A DNA stretch of 64,000 nt. Source: Morinoia aosen. Taxonomy: Eukaryota > Arthropoda > Malacostraca > Amphipoda > Talitridae. The stretch is from the NCBI GenBank assembly GCA_030386875.1, contig CM059576.1, forward strand, positions 11,003,058 through 11,067,057, in the 5' to 3' direction. Below the pieces are notes generated by a model that made no database searches, was not told the origin of the DNA, and was given only the letters and a program-made list of their open reading frames with translations. Below are positions 23,601 through 34,740 of this stretch, in pieces (the first letter of the stretch is position 1; the number at the start of each line of letters is the position of its first letter). A program made the position numbers and the translations under genes.

Positions 23601-24346
23601 GCGTGTCCTTCCACCTCAGACGACAGACCACTCAGTGTTCTGAGGGCGTACTTCCAGGGAGTGGCCTTAAGATCGAGCTGTTCTATCAGAGAAGGGTCCG
23701 CAAAGCATCTTGAGCTTTGCTCGTCAATGATGGCGTAACAACGCACTTTTCTCTGGGTGGACGTCGAGGTGACATCTACTAACAGCGTCTTGGAAAATTC
23801 CCTGGACTCGAGACCGAGGCATCCCGTTCTGGTGCAGGTGGCGACCTCACCAGGGGTCACCGGTTTAGTGCTTGCCCGGTGCATGACCGTCAAGTGTGAG
23901 CCTTGACAGTGAGAACACTTCACTTGTTTTTCGCAGTTCCTGATGTAATGGGGACCAAGGCATCGGAAGCATACCTTCGCCTCGGTGATAAGCTTCTTCT
24001 TCTGGTCGATGGGTAGTCTTCCAAAGGACCGGCACTCCCAGGTTCCATGGGCGTCGACCTTGTGGAAAATACATTTGTTGATTCTATGGTCCGCTGCTTA
24101 TGTCCTGCTCGTTCCAAGGAACCTTCAAAGGCTCTGCTTGAAGTGATGAACTGATCGCGCTTGACCTTAAGTTCAGCAATGAAGGATAAGATGGCCGACG
24201 TCTCATCCTCTCCTGGACTCTCCCTGGACAGGGCTTCATAAAGATCGTCATAGGTCTTTACGGCTTCAACTTCAGCTAGTTTAAGGGTTTTCTTTGAGCT
24301 TCTTTTGGCCAGTTGAGACATTGCAGAAATGTTGTTGAAAATTTAT
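20692..24346 (-). mobile_element. BEL/Pao internal region inside element A (fossil)
   Basis: Read on the minus strand from the LTR at 24347: a gag start (coiled, lysine/glutamate-rich), zinc knuckles near 23900-23990, a protease with D-E-Q-S-S, reverse transcriptase with Y-V-D-D (about 22445-22456), RNase H (about 21640-22000), and an integrase zinc-binding region followed by the start of its core with G-L-D-V-F-G-P-F near 20750. The domain order protease-RT-RNase H-integrase and the V-F-D-G-S-A-K box are Bel/Pao hallmarks. It is broken, with a few breaks, and ends at the junction with the plus-strand duplicate. No envelope seen. Confidence 0.85.
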
Positions 24347-25876
24347 TGTGACTGCCTCAACAATTTCTATCGACGAGGGGAAGGTTCAGAAAAGTCCACG
24401 GATGATGCAAAACTTGTCTTAAGCAGCCATTTATTGTACATAAATTTTTCTGAAATAGAAAGGTCTAGTTAGCACAAAAGTAATACAAAAAATATACAGT
24501 TTTTAGAGATTGCATATCTAAAAGTGATTCAGAGGGCAAACCAGAAAATAAGGACGCAAAAATTGGGGCAGAACTGCATCACTGGCACAAGAAAATCTAA
24601 TTCAGAGAACACGGGTAATACTTCAGCGGCTCATTCAACACCCAAATCATTGGCGAGACTCAGTACAATTTTCATACGAGCATCCCAATGGCACAATCAG
24701 ATATAACCAGTCAACCTAATGAGGCCCTCATTAAATACTAAGGTCAGGCAGTAGGCTCTACACACTAATGTCCAACCAGGTAGATGCTGAATTGAAGTTA
24801 CACGGCTATTCCCATATAAAAATGCATGTCCAACCCGGTAGACGCTGAACTAAAGTTACACAGCTATTCCTACGTAAACAGTGCCTGACAACTTGAGTTG
24901 TTTCTGACTCACATGACTAGTCACAAAAGTCTATCAATCTATAGTACCACCTGGGCATAGTTAAAACACACCCATCTACAAAGGTGGTTAATAAGTGAAC
25001 AAGGGGGCACACTTAGACACCTCTGAACAAGTAAATAGTTACCTAACAGGCATGAACACGTCATCAACCAGGCAATATAAAATATCCGCAGCACAGTAAA
25101 AATCACACAAATAAAAATAGGCAAAAACCACCACACTCTACAGACTGGTAAAATAGCAACTTGAGTGAGGAATTACACAATTCTAGAGTCCAAATACCAG
25201 AGTTTAAATCCACTAACATTATTCGTGAATGATAACAAGGATCTATATAATGCAATGTGCTTAGATCAAATCAACAACTGAGCACAATGAATCCAGCTGT
25301 GAATTCCAGCAAATAAATTAAGTAGCACTGACAAGCACAGAACAAATCAGGCTCAACAATATAATCAAAACATGACTGAGTGTTTGCAAGAAAGTCTCAC
25401 AACCCTGTCCAACACAGGGCAATACCACTAGACAATTTGAGCCAGGTACAAATAGGTAAACACAGCATTACATTATATTGGCACCGCGAATGAAGAATCA
25501 GTATCTAGAATTGTAAAAGCACAAACAGAAAAACTGTGACAGCACACATTCTAACATCCCCTGAAATCTTTTAGCTTTTCTAGGACCTAAGAATTCACTG
25601 TCCAGTAGGAGACACAAAACAGACATCTATAGGGACCCAATGCACTTAATATTTAGCACTCTTTACTTACATTTCCTTCTCTGGAGTCTACACACTACTT
25701 CAACACAACTGGCGGCCTCTACTCAGCTCGCAGAGTTTAAATACCTAATGTACCGGAAGAGAGCGTTTCCGGAAAACGAGTGAACGTGCGGACTGGTTCC
25801 CTCGATATTCGAAGGCACAAATTTTCTACCGCTGTTTGAAAATAGAAATTTCCTAATTTGCTGCGAAGGCAGCACA
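24347..25876 (-). repeat. BEL/Pao LTR, complete
   Basis: 1530 bases; on the minus strand it runs from TGTGCTGCC to GGCAGTCACA. It is nearly identical to the solo LTR at 60316-61845, which has the same length. The start carries a small hairpin, TGCTGC-CTTC-GCAGCA. It is followed on the plus strand by the target duplication atcat (25877-25881) and then by element A sequence. Confidence 0.9.
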
Positions 25877-26654
25877 ATCATTACGGACCAAGGTGTACAG
25901 TTCGAATCGACTCTGTGGAGGAACCTCCTAGCAGCTTTGGGCACAAAGCGACACCGGACTACAGCCTACCATCCACAAAGCAATGGCTTGGTGGAAAGAC
26001 TACATCGACGACTGAAAGAAGCCCTGAAAGCTACTGTGACCGACGCGAACTGGGTGGACGTCTTGCCTCTCATACTTCTTAACATCAGAGCCACACCACA
26101 TTCAGATGCTAACATTTATCCGGCCGAAATGGTGTACGGGCAGACGCTACGCCTCACCGGAGAACTACCCGCATCGAAGAACGAAACTCTACCAGCGGGA
26201 GAATTCCTGCAAAGGCTACAAGAGACAATGACACGATTACAGCCAGTACTCCCAAGACAGCATTGGCCCACAAATGTCAATGTCCCAGACGCCTTGCTAA
26301 CGGCGACCAACGTTTTCGGTAAACATGGAGGGGTCAGAAAACCACTACAGAGACCGTACGATGGCCCTTTCGCGTTCTAGAAAGGACCCAGAAGTACTTC
26401 ACCTTAGACATACGAGGAAAACCTACCAATATAACGATTGACAGGGTGAAAGCAGCGCCCGTACCCAACAGCAGCGAAACAGAAACGGAGCTCGTGGAAC
26501 CAACAAGCGCAGAAGTACACGATGTTTACGAAGGAGTTCCCTTCCCCCAGGCAGTGGTGGCTCCTGAACAAGGAACCATAACTACATACGGAAGAAGAAT
26601 CAAACCTCCACTGAGATACTCGGAAACTTAAAAAAACAACGGGGGGGGGGCGCC
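25877..26654 (+). pseudogene. Late integrase and C-terminal region of element A, with purine tract
   Basis: The frame shows the second half of an integrase core (T-D-Q-G-V-Q-F, then Y-H-P-Q-S-N-G with L-V-E-R) and a C-terminal part with R-P-Y-D-G-P-F, the typical Gypsy end. A purine-rich run with about a dozen G residues (26639-26650) precedes the 3' LTR, where the plus-strand primer (polypurine tract) should lie. Fossil. Confidence 0.8.
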
Positions 26655-27179
26655 TGTGGTGGTATGAACACACACCACCACACAAGCTTAAAAGCGCCCC
26701 CTCACAGCCTCTAAGCGCCAGTGCTAAACGACCAATAATCAGAGCTCAAGTTTGGAGCTGGGGTGCCGGACCGAGCTTTATAAGCAGCCTGCCTCGAACA
26801 GTCAGGCGGGGGGGGGGGGGGGGGGCGATGCCATTAGGAAAGAGAGGAAAAAGAGAGAGTTCGGCACAGAGTGTGCCAGAAGAAACAGAAGGCGAAAGGG
26901 AAGAGGATAGTAGGAGAGGGAAGAGACGCGGAAAAAAGCGCATAATTTGGTGATCGTGTTGACGTAATTTTAAATATAAGGTTTCCCTGGGGTATGAGAT
27001 AAGGGAACCTTTCAAGGCTTTGTATGTACAAATTATCAAGTTCTAAGGTGCCGATGTGGCTATTACCTAATATTATAGGTAAGGTGTAACTATATATACA
27101 TAAAACCCTTATATTACATTAATAGCTGAGATATATCCACGAGTTAATCTCATGCACCCATCCCTAACCGACTAATTCC

Positions 27180-27745
27180 CAAAATAGTTAGCTATATTAC
27201 ACACATTTACACAGATTTAGGAATAATTCACGTAAAGGTATGTATGATGATTGCTGTGGGTATTTCCAAAATAACATTATTAATGTACACATATACATAT
27301 ATACAAATATTTTTTTTCCAATAATTTTTTTTAATTCTTTTTTTATAATTTTTTTTTTTAATTTTTCATTTTCTCCATGATTCTCATTATTAATTTTTTT
27401 TCATATATGTGCACAAATTGAGGAATATATTACATAAAGATATGTATGATGATTGCTATGGATATTTACAAATTGATGATTTACATATATTACTACTGTA
27501 CATACACTCATACATACACGTACATATGTATTGAGTAGAATATATCTAATTTTTTTTTCAAATTCTGCTCAATAACATATATACAAATTTGGAAATATTT
27601 TACAGAAAGAAATGTGTGATTGCTATGAGTATTTTCAAAATTGTCAATTTACAATTCAATTTTAACAAAATATACATATATATATTCATATGCTTTTTTT
27701 AATTTTTTTTATTTTATTTTATTTACTTTTTTTACACAATATAAC
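27180..27745. repeat. Three diverged tandem repeats in the LINE 3' region
   Basis: Three blocks of about 150-200 bases share (a/t)attta(c)a(c/g)aaa-atgt-tgatgattgct-tg(g/a)(g/a)tattt-aaaat followed by T-rich tracts and tatacata runs (near 27230, 27440, 27610). They are AT-rich and non-coding, lying downstream of the LINE stop. Confidence 0.6.
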
Positions 27746-28095
27746 AATATTTACAACAAAGCCGCTGTGTAGCCTTGTTACCGGCGTATCCACCACATGT
27801 CCCTCCCGGGACGCTCCACCTCAAAAATGGACAGAAGAAACATGTAAGGTTGGCGTCTGATATTTTACTGAAAGGTTATGAATATGTTGTGTGTAAGGAT
27901 GGAATGATCAATGATTATTTGGAGGTTGACTATTTAGTGTTGGTTGAAAATTGAGTTTGTGGTTTGGGGTTTTGGCTTCCCGCCCGTGGGGGGAAGACCG
28001 TTCCGTCCGCTCGCCAAAACCCCAAATAAAAAACAAAGTAAATAAGTAATTGAAAATTGTTACGGTCTTCCCCATTGATTGCTGATGAAAATTCA

Positions 28096-29148
28096 TTACA
28101 AGTATCTTGGTTCCGGAGGAGGTCCTAATGCTGGAAGTTTGGAGCTCTTAAAACGTGAATTTTGGCTATTGGCTGTATCTTCTGGAAATGTCAACTGTTG
28201 AAATAGGTCTTGGTCAAACTGCTGTAAATTATCCCATATTCTGTTGGCATGATTGTGAAGCAGAAGGTTTATAGGAGGTAACTCGACTTGATGATGCAGT
28301 GATAAAGAAGAGATACTGTCCATGCGTGTTGTATTGGTGATGAACCGGAGTGCTCTGTTTTGGACTTTTTGTAGCTTGGAAATGGCAGTTGGAGATAATG
28401 TATGGAGTGGGATAGCTGGATAGATGAGTGCTGATCTGACGAATGATAGATATAATTTGCATTTTGTTGTCTGTGAAAGGTGCATAAATCTGTACAGTTT
28501 GCTCAAGTTGCTGAATCCTATTGCCTGTCGAATTGTTATTTGAGGTGAAAATCCGTGTATTGAAAAGTTTAGACCTAGAATTTTGCCTTTATTGGAGTAT
28601 GGAAAATGTTGATCATCTATAAAGATGTCTGCGGTTTTGATTTTGCTGATTGGAATTATCTTAAATTTTTTGACGTTGGTGGAAATTTTCCATCTGGCTT
28701 CGAAATTGTTAATTTGTTGTATGGCATGCTGTGTTTGTTGAGCTGCAAAGTTCGGAGTGTAACGGCCAGCAGAAATTTGGGTGATGTCGTCGGCAAAGCA
28801 TATGTAATCAGTATTGGGTATTGGTTCCGGAATGTCATGAGTATAGAAACTATACAATGTCGGCGATAAACAAGCTCCCTGTGGTACCCCAGTTTGCAGT
28901 ATAAATGATGGACCTATGAAATTTCCTATTCTTATTGATGCGCTCCTGTCTGTTAAGTAGTCGGCCAGTGTCCGTAAAAATAATGGATGAATTCCAGATT
29001 GTGAGAGTTTGAATATCAATCCTAAGTGCCATACCTTGTCAAAAGCCTTGGTCACGTCTCTGAGAACTATGTCTATGGTAAATTTATTGGCTAGATTTAT
29101 TGCTAGTGTTTCGGTAAACGTTGCCAAGGCGGTGTGGGTTCCCTGCAT
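28096..29148 (-). pseudogene. LINE reverse transcriptase, palm to C-terminus
   Basis: About 350 residues: T-K-A-F-D-K-V-W (first catalytic Asp), T-G-V-P-Q-G-A-C-L-S-P-T-L-Y, the catalytic F-A-D-D (near 28790) and I-L-G-L-N-F. The thumb/C-terminal part includes L-Y-R-F-M-H, L-Y-L-S-F-V-R-S-A-L-I-Y-P-A-I-P and L-Q-K-V-Q-N-R-A-L-R. It ends P-P-P-E-P-R-Y-L at the stop by 28096. The catalytic residues are intact in this frame. Confidence 0.85.
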
Positions 29149-30116
29149 CTCCTAAAACCATGTTGTCTATTGTTGTATAAGTTGTTAATGGTCAAATGGT
29201 CTGTAAGTCTATTGTTGAATGTCTTGTCTAAAAGTTTGCCATGGATGTCTAATAGAGATATTGGTCGGTAGTTCTGCACCTGTTTTTGAGACGTGAGGGG
29301 TTTTGGGAGAAAAATCATAATGGCGTGTTTGAGACTGTCTGGGAAGTAGCCTGCTGAGATGGAGTTATTGAAGGTATTTAACAAGTATTGTAACATATTA
29401 ATCGGTAGGTTCTTTATTTGAAGGGTAGTTATGCCAGTTGGGCCTGGAGCTTTCTGCTTGAAAGATCTCAATGTCTGTTTTAACTCATCTATTGTTATAG
29501 GGGGGAAATGAAGTTGGTCAAGTCTGTTGGTATTTCCGGTATGAAATGGTATTACTTGCTCTGATATATTGGTCATGTGTTCCTTTAAGTCAAATTCTTC
29601 GTCGTCATCTGTCTCGGTAAAAATATTTTTCCAGTGCTGTCTGAATACTATTTCCTTTTCTTGCGAAGTGTGTAATTCTTTTTTGTTATGAATTAGGTAT
29701 GGGATTGTTTGTTTGTTGTTGTAGCCTATCATTCTCTTAATTGACGACCGGAATATCTTGGGATCTTCCTGCAATTCTAATGATTGAACTAAAGTATTCC
29801 AAGTTTGTGCGTATGCCTGTTTGTATAGGTTTAGTATTTGCCGTCTGAGATTGATGAGAAGTCTATAGAGTTCTCTGTTTGTTCCGTTGATGTGAATAGA
29901 ATCTATTGTATGTTGGTATCTGACTTGAGTACGGAGTATTTCGGGTGTAGGTTTTATTCCGGGGATAGTTCTATGGGTTATATTTGGAATGGCAGTTTTT
30001 GTGGCTCTGTGAATATGCTCGGTCCACCTTTCCAGATGATCATCTATTTCCTCTAACGTTGGTTCTTCTTGCAAATCGGGGGTATCACGGCTAGTTGTTC
30101 TCTGTATTTCCTCCAA
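29103..30116 (-). pseudogene. LINE reverse transcriptase, N-terminal part
   Basis: About 337 residues: a linker with L-E-R-W-T-E-H and the fingers of a non-LTR reverse transcriptase, with K-A-P-G-P-T-G-I, F-L-P-K-P and Y-R-P-I-S-L-L. It ends at H-G-F-R, the Q-H-G-F-R block shared by Jockey-type elements. The reading frame then shifts near 29103-29148, and the palm continues in the next frame. The copy is therefore inactive by at least two frameshifts in ORF2. Confidence 0.85.
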
Positions 30117-30799
30117 TCTGCTCTATGATATTGCTTCCTTGGTTTGATGGGAATCTGAATCGGGTTTGCTGTTATGGTTGCTACTATAGGGATATGGTCA
30201 GAAGGTGTTACAGGTCCTGGTTGAAAAAAGATATTATGGTAGGCTAATGGGTTCTGTAGAGCAATGTCTGGTGTAGAGGTGCTTCTGTGGGTGATCATTG
30301 TGGGAAAGTATGAACCTACGTGAATACATTTTTGTCTCTCTATCAGGTAGTGAAGATGGTTTCCTCTTCTGTTGTTATGTGAGTTTCCTATGGTTCTATG
30401 GGATGCATTGATGTCGCCTATGAAATATACCGGGTTTGGTCTGTTGAATAATGTGTGGAAATCTGCAAAGTGAAGATAATCGACTCTCGGTGGGGTGTAA
30501 GTTGTGCCTATTGTAAGTGGTCCTTGAAGAGTTTCGACGGTGACTGCCATCATGTCTGAGTAGAAATTGTCTTGTAGTCTACATGGAATGTTCTTTTTTA
30601 TTGCTATTGCAGCTCCTGCATGTTGTTCGTTTGTCTTGTTTGCGTATAAAGTATTATAGTTGAATATCTTCAAATGTTTATCTCCTGTTAAGCTATGAGC
30701 GTTTATTAAAATTATATCAGGATCTATGTGATTGTAGATGTTGGTTAGGGCTATTTCGTTGGTATTCCAGCACTGTACGTTATGTTGTACTATTGTCAA
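30053..30799 (-). pseudogene. LINE endonuclease (APE type)
   Basis: About 248 residues. It starts with Q-H-N-V-Q-C-W, the usual N-terminus of the apurinic-type endonuclease. It contains I-N-A-H-S-L, G-A-A-I-A-I-K-K, T-Y-T-P-P-R, G-D-I-N-A-S-H (catalytic Asp and Asn), S-T-P-D-I-A-L and S-D-H-I-P-I (catalytic Asp-His). It nicks target DNA in target-primed reverse transcription. The position where many LINEs have the catalytic Glu (S-E-T) reads N-A-H here, as in element groups with an N-S-H-G variant. The frame overlaps the next one at 30053-30116, so one frameshift separates endonuclease and reverse transcriptase. Confidence 0.85.
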
Positions 30800-31187
30800 T
30801 TTGTACTATTCAGTCAGGCAACGTCGATAGAAACCTACGCAAGTGTAGCACAAGCCTAGACGGCGAAAAGCGGGCACCCCCGTCTTGACCGATCGGAGAC
30901 CTGGACGGCCAGAGTCAGGCTCCAGCGAGGCCTATGTAAACAGCCGCGCAGCCAGCGCAGCCTCAGTACTCTCTGAGCGTCCCTGATATTCACACTAAGT
31001 CTCGACGCTCCGCCAGCACCTCACCCGTCGCCTTCACCGCCACCTCGACTGCCAGCCGCCACGTCTTGTTGGCTAGACGCACCAGTTCCCTGCTAGCGCC
31101 TCTGGTACTCCTTGGTCGGTTACACTCGGCCAGCAGCAGCCTCACCGGTCTGCTCTCGTCCTTCAACCACGCAGCGTCTCCCCGGCA

Positions 31188-31725
31188 GCACAGACTCCAA
31201 TCTCGCAGGATTTCTACCCCGCCCAGCCCTCTCCCTCCACCTCCAAGCAGCTACAGCACCACCTTCAAGCAGCTACAGAAATGTTAGGTCAAATTAATTT
31301 AGGTTAGGTTAAGTTAAGTTAAGTTAGGTTAAGAGGTAAGGTTAAGTTAGGTAAGGTTGGGTTAGGTTAGGCCAAGTTCAGTTAGTTTAAGGTTAACTAT
31401 AAAAAGTTTAAAAATGCCTGTTTTTGCGTGCCGAGATGGAGGGTCAGGGTCGAATAGCCAAACACCAGCGGTCGTTGTAAAAACTTATTATAATGATTTA
31501 ATACAGGTTAACTTTGGTATTCCGCTGTAGTATCTACTTACTAAGTACTTGTAGTGTTTATAATGCAGTGATTAATAATAACTGCATAACGAACAGATAG
31601 GTTAATAAACCTCAGAATTATTATATAGTTAAATAATTGGCGTGAATGGCAACTTCATGTAGCAACACGGAGGTGGAGGGAGAGGGTTGGGCGGAGTAGA
31701 AATCCTGCGAGATTAGAGTCTGTGC
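31188..31725. mobile_element. Non-autonomous DNA element with 57-base inverted ends, in LTR A
   Basis: 538 bases. The ends start gcacagactcc and finish gagtctgtgc. About 57 terminal bases pair in inverted orientation with three mismatches. It is flanked by a 9-base duplication, tccccggca (31179-31187 and 31726-31734). Nine-base duplications and long terminal repeats suggest a Mutator-like origin, but no transposase is present to prove it. The interior holds ttagg/ttaag runs at 31290-31400. Confidence 0.85.
31290..31400 (+). repeat. Degenerate TTAGG-like repeat
   Basis: Runs of ttaggttagg, ttaagttaag and ggttaggttagg with irregular spacing. The motif resembles the insect telomere repeat TTAGG but is degenerate, and it sits inside a transposon in an internal location. 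Confidence 0.6.
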
Positions 31726-31990
31726 TCCCCGGCAACCGTCGGTCCGCCAAGACGTCATCGGTCACTGTATTACTCGACTGGAATATTCCCTTGTGCCATT
31801 ATTGTCGGCGATCTTCATAATAATACGGCGTTTATTCCAGTTGTGTTTTCCTGACTTACCGGGTTCGTTTGCACCTCAGGCACACACTTCGGGTAAAGAT
31901 ATTTCACAAGTCTATCGATATTCACAAGTCTCTAGATATTCACAAGTCTGCCCGGAGTGTAAAGCAGCCTGAGGGAGAACACCACAACTC

Positions 31991-32856
31991 CTTGTGCCAG
32001 AAATAATTGGTGACGTATTATAAATTCATCAGAGTGATAAGAGATATTGCTGGTTAAGATTTACATGCTCGATGCCATATAAGATTTCCTGATCTGTTTA
32101 GGCATTTACGCCTTTGATGCGAAATAATTTCTCTTATCCTGTCCGGTTTTATGTTGGGAATTAGTAGAGTAGTAAGGGTGTATTTTGCTGTCATGACTCG
32201 TCAGTCCCTATTCACTTCTTTGAGCCTCAAAGAGAATAACTCCTGACGGTTGACCATTGGAAAATAACTCAGGGTTTCCCCGTGGTGTGAACCTAAAATT
32301 AGAGGGACTGTACTTGTGGTTTCTTCTGTTTTTCTCCTTGGATTGAGTCATCCAGCGTCCTCGAATATTTCCAGATTCTCCGACACCTCCACGACCACAC
32401 TTACCATAAACACAAATCACCTGGGCCTTGATCTTACCCAATAACTCCTGGGTGAATTGTTAAACCGAACCCGAACACTCGTTCGAGAGTTTGAACCAAA
32501 AATTCTTATTAAATCACCAGGTCCCTTGCCCTCATAAGAGATGGACCATATTCGGTGCCTTTTTATATGTCTGTAAATAAACGGGATATCAGAGAGACAA
32601 TTACACTTACACACCTCAACCAGCCGGATCAGATATCTCCAGGACTGCGAAGTATCCTCAGCGAAGATCGGCAGTAACAAGACTCGTCAATCCTGCCGGC
32701 TCCTCCAATAAAAACCCAAAAGCTGAGTCCCAAACGTGTCCTCATTGTCCTTCTCGTACGGTACTCAAAAACACGTTTCCTCGGTATTTGAGTTTGAGCT
32801 GGAACGATCATTGTAAAACCTCATAACTTAATCAAACCCAGACCTCAAACTCAAAA
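31991..32856 (+). repeat. LTR of element D, second piece
   Basis: Resumes after the actc duplication of element A and runs to cccagacctcaaactcaaa, just before the primer-binding site. It includes a likely polyadenylation signal (aataaa at 32706). It aligns in places with the B-family LTR (ctcctgg/cttcttccaataaa; ctcattgtccttctc). Confidence 0.65.
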
Positions 32857-32857
32857 G

Positions 32858-32870
32858 TGGTGACCCCAAG
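32858..32870 (+). other. Primer-binding site of element D
   Basis: tggtgaccccaag directly after the LTR end, sharing tggtgacc with elements A and B. Confidence 0.6.
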
Positions 32871-33329
32871 TTTTAAAACGATTTAACTCGAGGAGTGTTT
32901 GAGAGAACGTGAGAGAGGGAAATTGTTGGCATGTCATTGTAGTGATAAGTTCACATTATTGAGTGCCCTAAAGATTTTTTCTTCCGAAGGATTTACCGTG
33001 CTAATGCGTTTTCTCTGAGCAGCTCTAAAAAAAATTTTCTCCACATACACTTACGTTGTTCCCTGTCTTATGTCTCATGTGCCACAGTAGGTAGGAAAAA
33101 TATTTTTTCACCTTCTTTCCGTTTCCTTTCCGGTTATATCTGGCGACCGCTATATTTTTCTTTCTCTCGTTTCAAGTCTTTTACTTTGAATAACTGTGTA
33201 GGTGTACTCACCGTAATCCTCTGACATTCAAAGATTCAAGTGGTTAGGTTTGATTACGTAAATTCCGTGACGTTATTGATTTATTTGTTAATTTTCCCCT
33301 TGTTAAAAAAATTGTCATTAATATCGACG

Positions 33330-34530
33330 ACAGAGAAGTTGTAAATCCAGTGCGCGCAAAACCCATAACTCTTTCGCCTTTCATTCCAGCAGAAAGCTCG
33401 ACTTGGTTTAGCCAAGTCGAAGCTATTTTTATTTACAACAATATGTTAGATGAACGCGACAAATTTTATGCGTTAATAGCCGCCATGCCCACGCAAATGC
33501 TAACGGATTCGCAGAATCTTATCAATAATCCGCATCTGATAAATCCGTACACTGTGTAGAAGGATAAAATCATGGCTAAGTTGCAAATGTCCGATGCGGA
33601 CAAGTTTAGGTCCTTTGTTGATGACTCAGCTATTCCGTATGTCTCTGTTTCGTTTCCTCTAGCACTTTTGGTAAAAGAACTAGAAAAACTCGCCGCCGGC
33701 GTTGGCATAGCCGAAAGATTCCTTAAAGAATAATTTATGACTAAGTTACCACCAAACGTGAGCCCATTTCTGTCAATGGTAGGTCCGGATGAGAGCTTGG
33801 ACTCCTTGGCCCAAGCAACAGAGACAGTGATGAGGAGCCTTAATATGTTACAAAGTGCGCATGTAGCTCCCTTGAACGCATCAGCTGCGATTTTTAGTCC
33901 GTCATATTCACCCAATATCCAACCTCCCACCTCCATGGAATCAATGCAGCGTGAGATTTTAGAATTAAAACAAGCCTTCGAGAGATGTCAGTTAGGTCAC
34001 AGTGTAGCCCATATTCAGCAAGGCCCAGGTAGATTTCCACGTTACGACAACAATGATGATTATGATTACGGTCCCCCTCCTCAGCGTTTTCCTAGAGGAA
34101 GGTCTTTTGACATGTCAGCTCAAAACCACTGCTCCCTGTCGCGTTCCGGAAATGCAAGTAGTAACCTCTGTTGGTATCACGCAAAATTCGGTGACCAAGT
34201 GCGAAAGTGCGCCTCACGATTCTGTCCCCGTTATGCCGCAATGACTTCGGGAAACGCGAACAGCGACGCACAGTAGCGAGTACAGCGTTGCCTAACCCCC
34301 AAACTACTCGCTTGCTTGTGATACAGGATCCACTAACCAAGTACCGATTCCTAAAAGATACTGGATCGACTGTGTCGAAAATTCCAGCCACGGCGAAGGA
34401 TCAAAGAAATAATTTGTTGGCTAAATTAAGAGCCGCTAATGACACGCCAATAGCGTGCTATGGTCATAAGACACTTACGTGTAGTTTGGGGTTGCGCAGA
34501 AATTTCAATTTTACATTCCTAGTGGCAGAA
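33330..34530 (+). pseudogene. gag and protease regions of element D
   Basis: gag begins with P-F-I-P-A-E-S-S-T-W-F-S-Q-V-E-A-I-F and ends in a knuckle region, C-W-Y-H-A-K-F-G-D...R-K-C...C-P-R-Y. The protease part has a D-T-G-S motif near 34360. It is clearly a sister of element B's gag (41890-42874) but more decayed. It ends where an A-rich insertion starts near 34530. Fossil, with many breaks. Confidence 0.75.
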
Positions 34531-34740
34531 AAGAAAAAGAAAAAAGAAAAAATTTGTATTTCCAAGTTGTCACATGAGATACATGCCAACATATTGGCTT
34601 TTAAAAGTTTCTTTATATAGGGCATGCTAAAACAAAAGTTCCATACGAGTTCCATACCATCCGAGGTGTACATGTAGATAAGCCATACGAGGCATAATAA
34701 TAGACAAACTATACGAGGTGTACTAATGGACAAACTATCA

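Larger units (their letters stand above)
26808..30810 (-). mobile_element. Jockey-like LINE, 5'-truncated, in LTR A
   Basis: The 9-base target duplication cagtcaggc (26799-26807 and 30811-30819) brackets the insertion. On the minus strand it starts a few bases before the endonuclease and continues through reverse transcriptase to a long, non-coding 3' region. There is no ORF1, so the copy is 5'-truncated. The left junction carries a run of about 18 G residues (C on the element strand), where a poly(A) tail would be expected. Clade: the reverse transcriptase phrase L-S-P-T-L-Y...Y-T-x-D-I-P and F-A-D-D point to Jockey; the I group is an alternative. Confidence 0.85.
9907..31986 (+). mobile_element. 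Ty3/Gypsy element A, nested in LTR D (fossil)
   Basis: Flanked by the 4-base duplication actc (9903-9906 and 31987-31990), typical of Gypsy integration. Parts on the plus strand: 5' LTR 9907-10683, primer-binding site 10685, gag, protease, reverse transcriptase and the start of RNase H to 13111, a late integrase segment at 25877-26640, and a 3' LTR starting at 26655. The span also holds a BEL/Pao element, a LINE, a terminal-inverted-repeat element and a second, inverted partial copy of A. The LTRs differ by roughly 2% by eye, so the insertion is fairly young. It is broken in several places. No envelope gene is seen. Confidence 0.85.
26655..31986 (+). repeat. 3' LTR of element A, split by two insertions
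   Basis: LTR pieces are 26655-26807, 30811-31187 and 31726-31986. They match 9907-10683 in order at about 98% by eye. A LINE (26808-30810) and a terminal-inverted-repeat element (31188-31725) interrupt it, each with its own target duplication. The LTR is followed by actc, the A target duplication. Confidence 0.9.

Noticed and set aside
26404-26685. An envelope gene after pol of element A
   Set aside because: The interval between the integrase end and the LTR is short and holds only the pol C-terminus and the purine tract.
31290-31400. A telomere or telomere remnant
   Set aside because: The TTAGG-like units are degenerate, short and inside a small transposon that inserted in an LTR.
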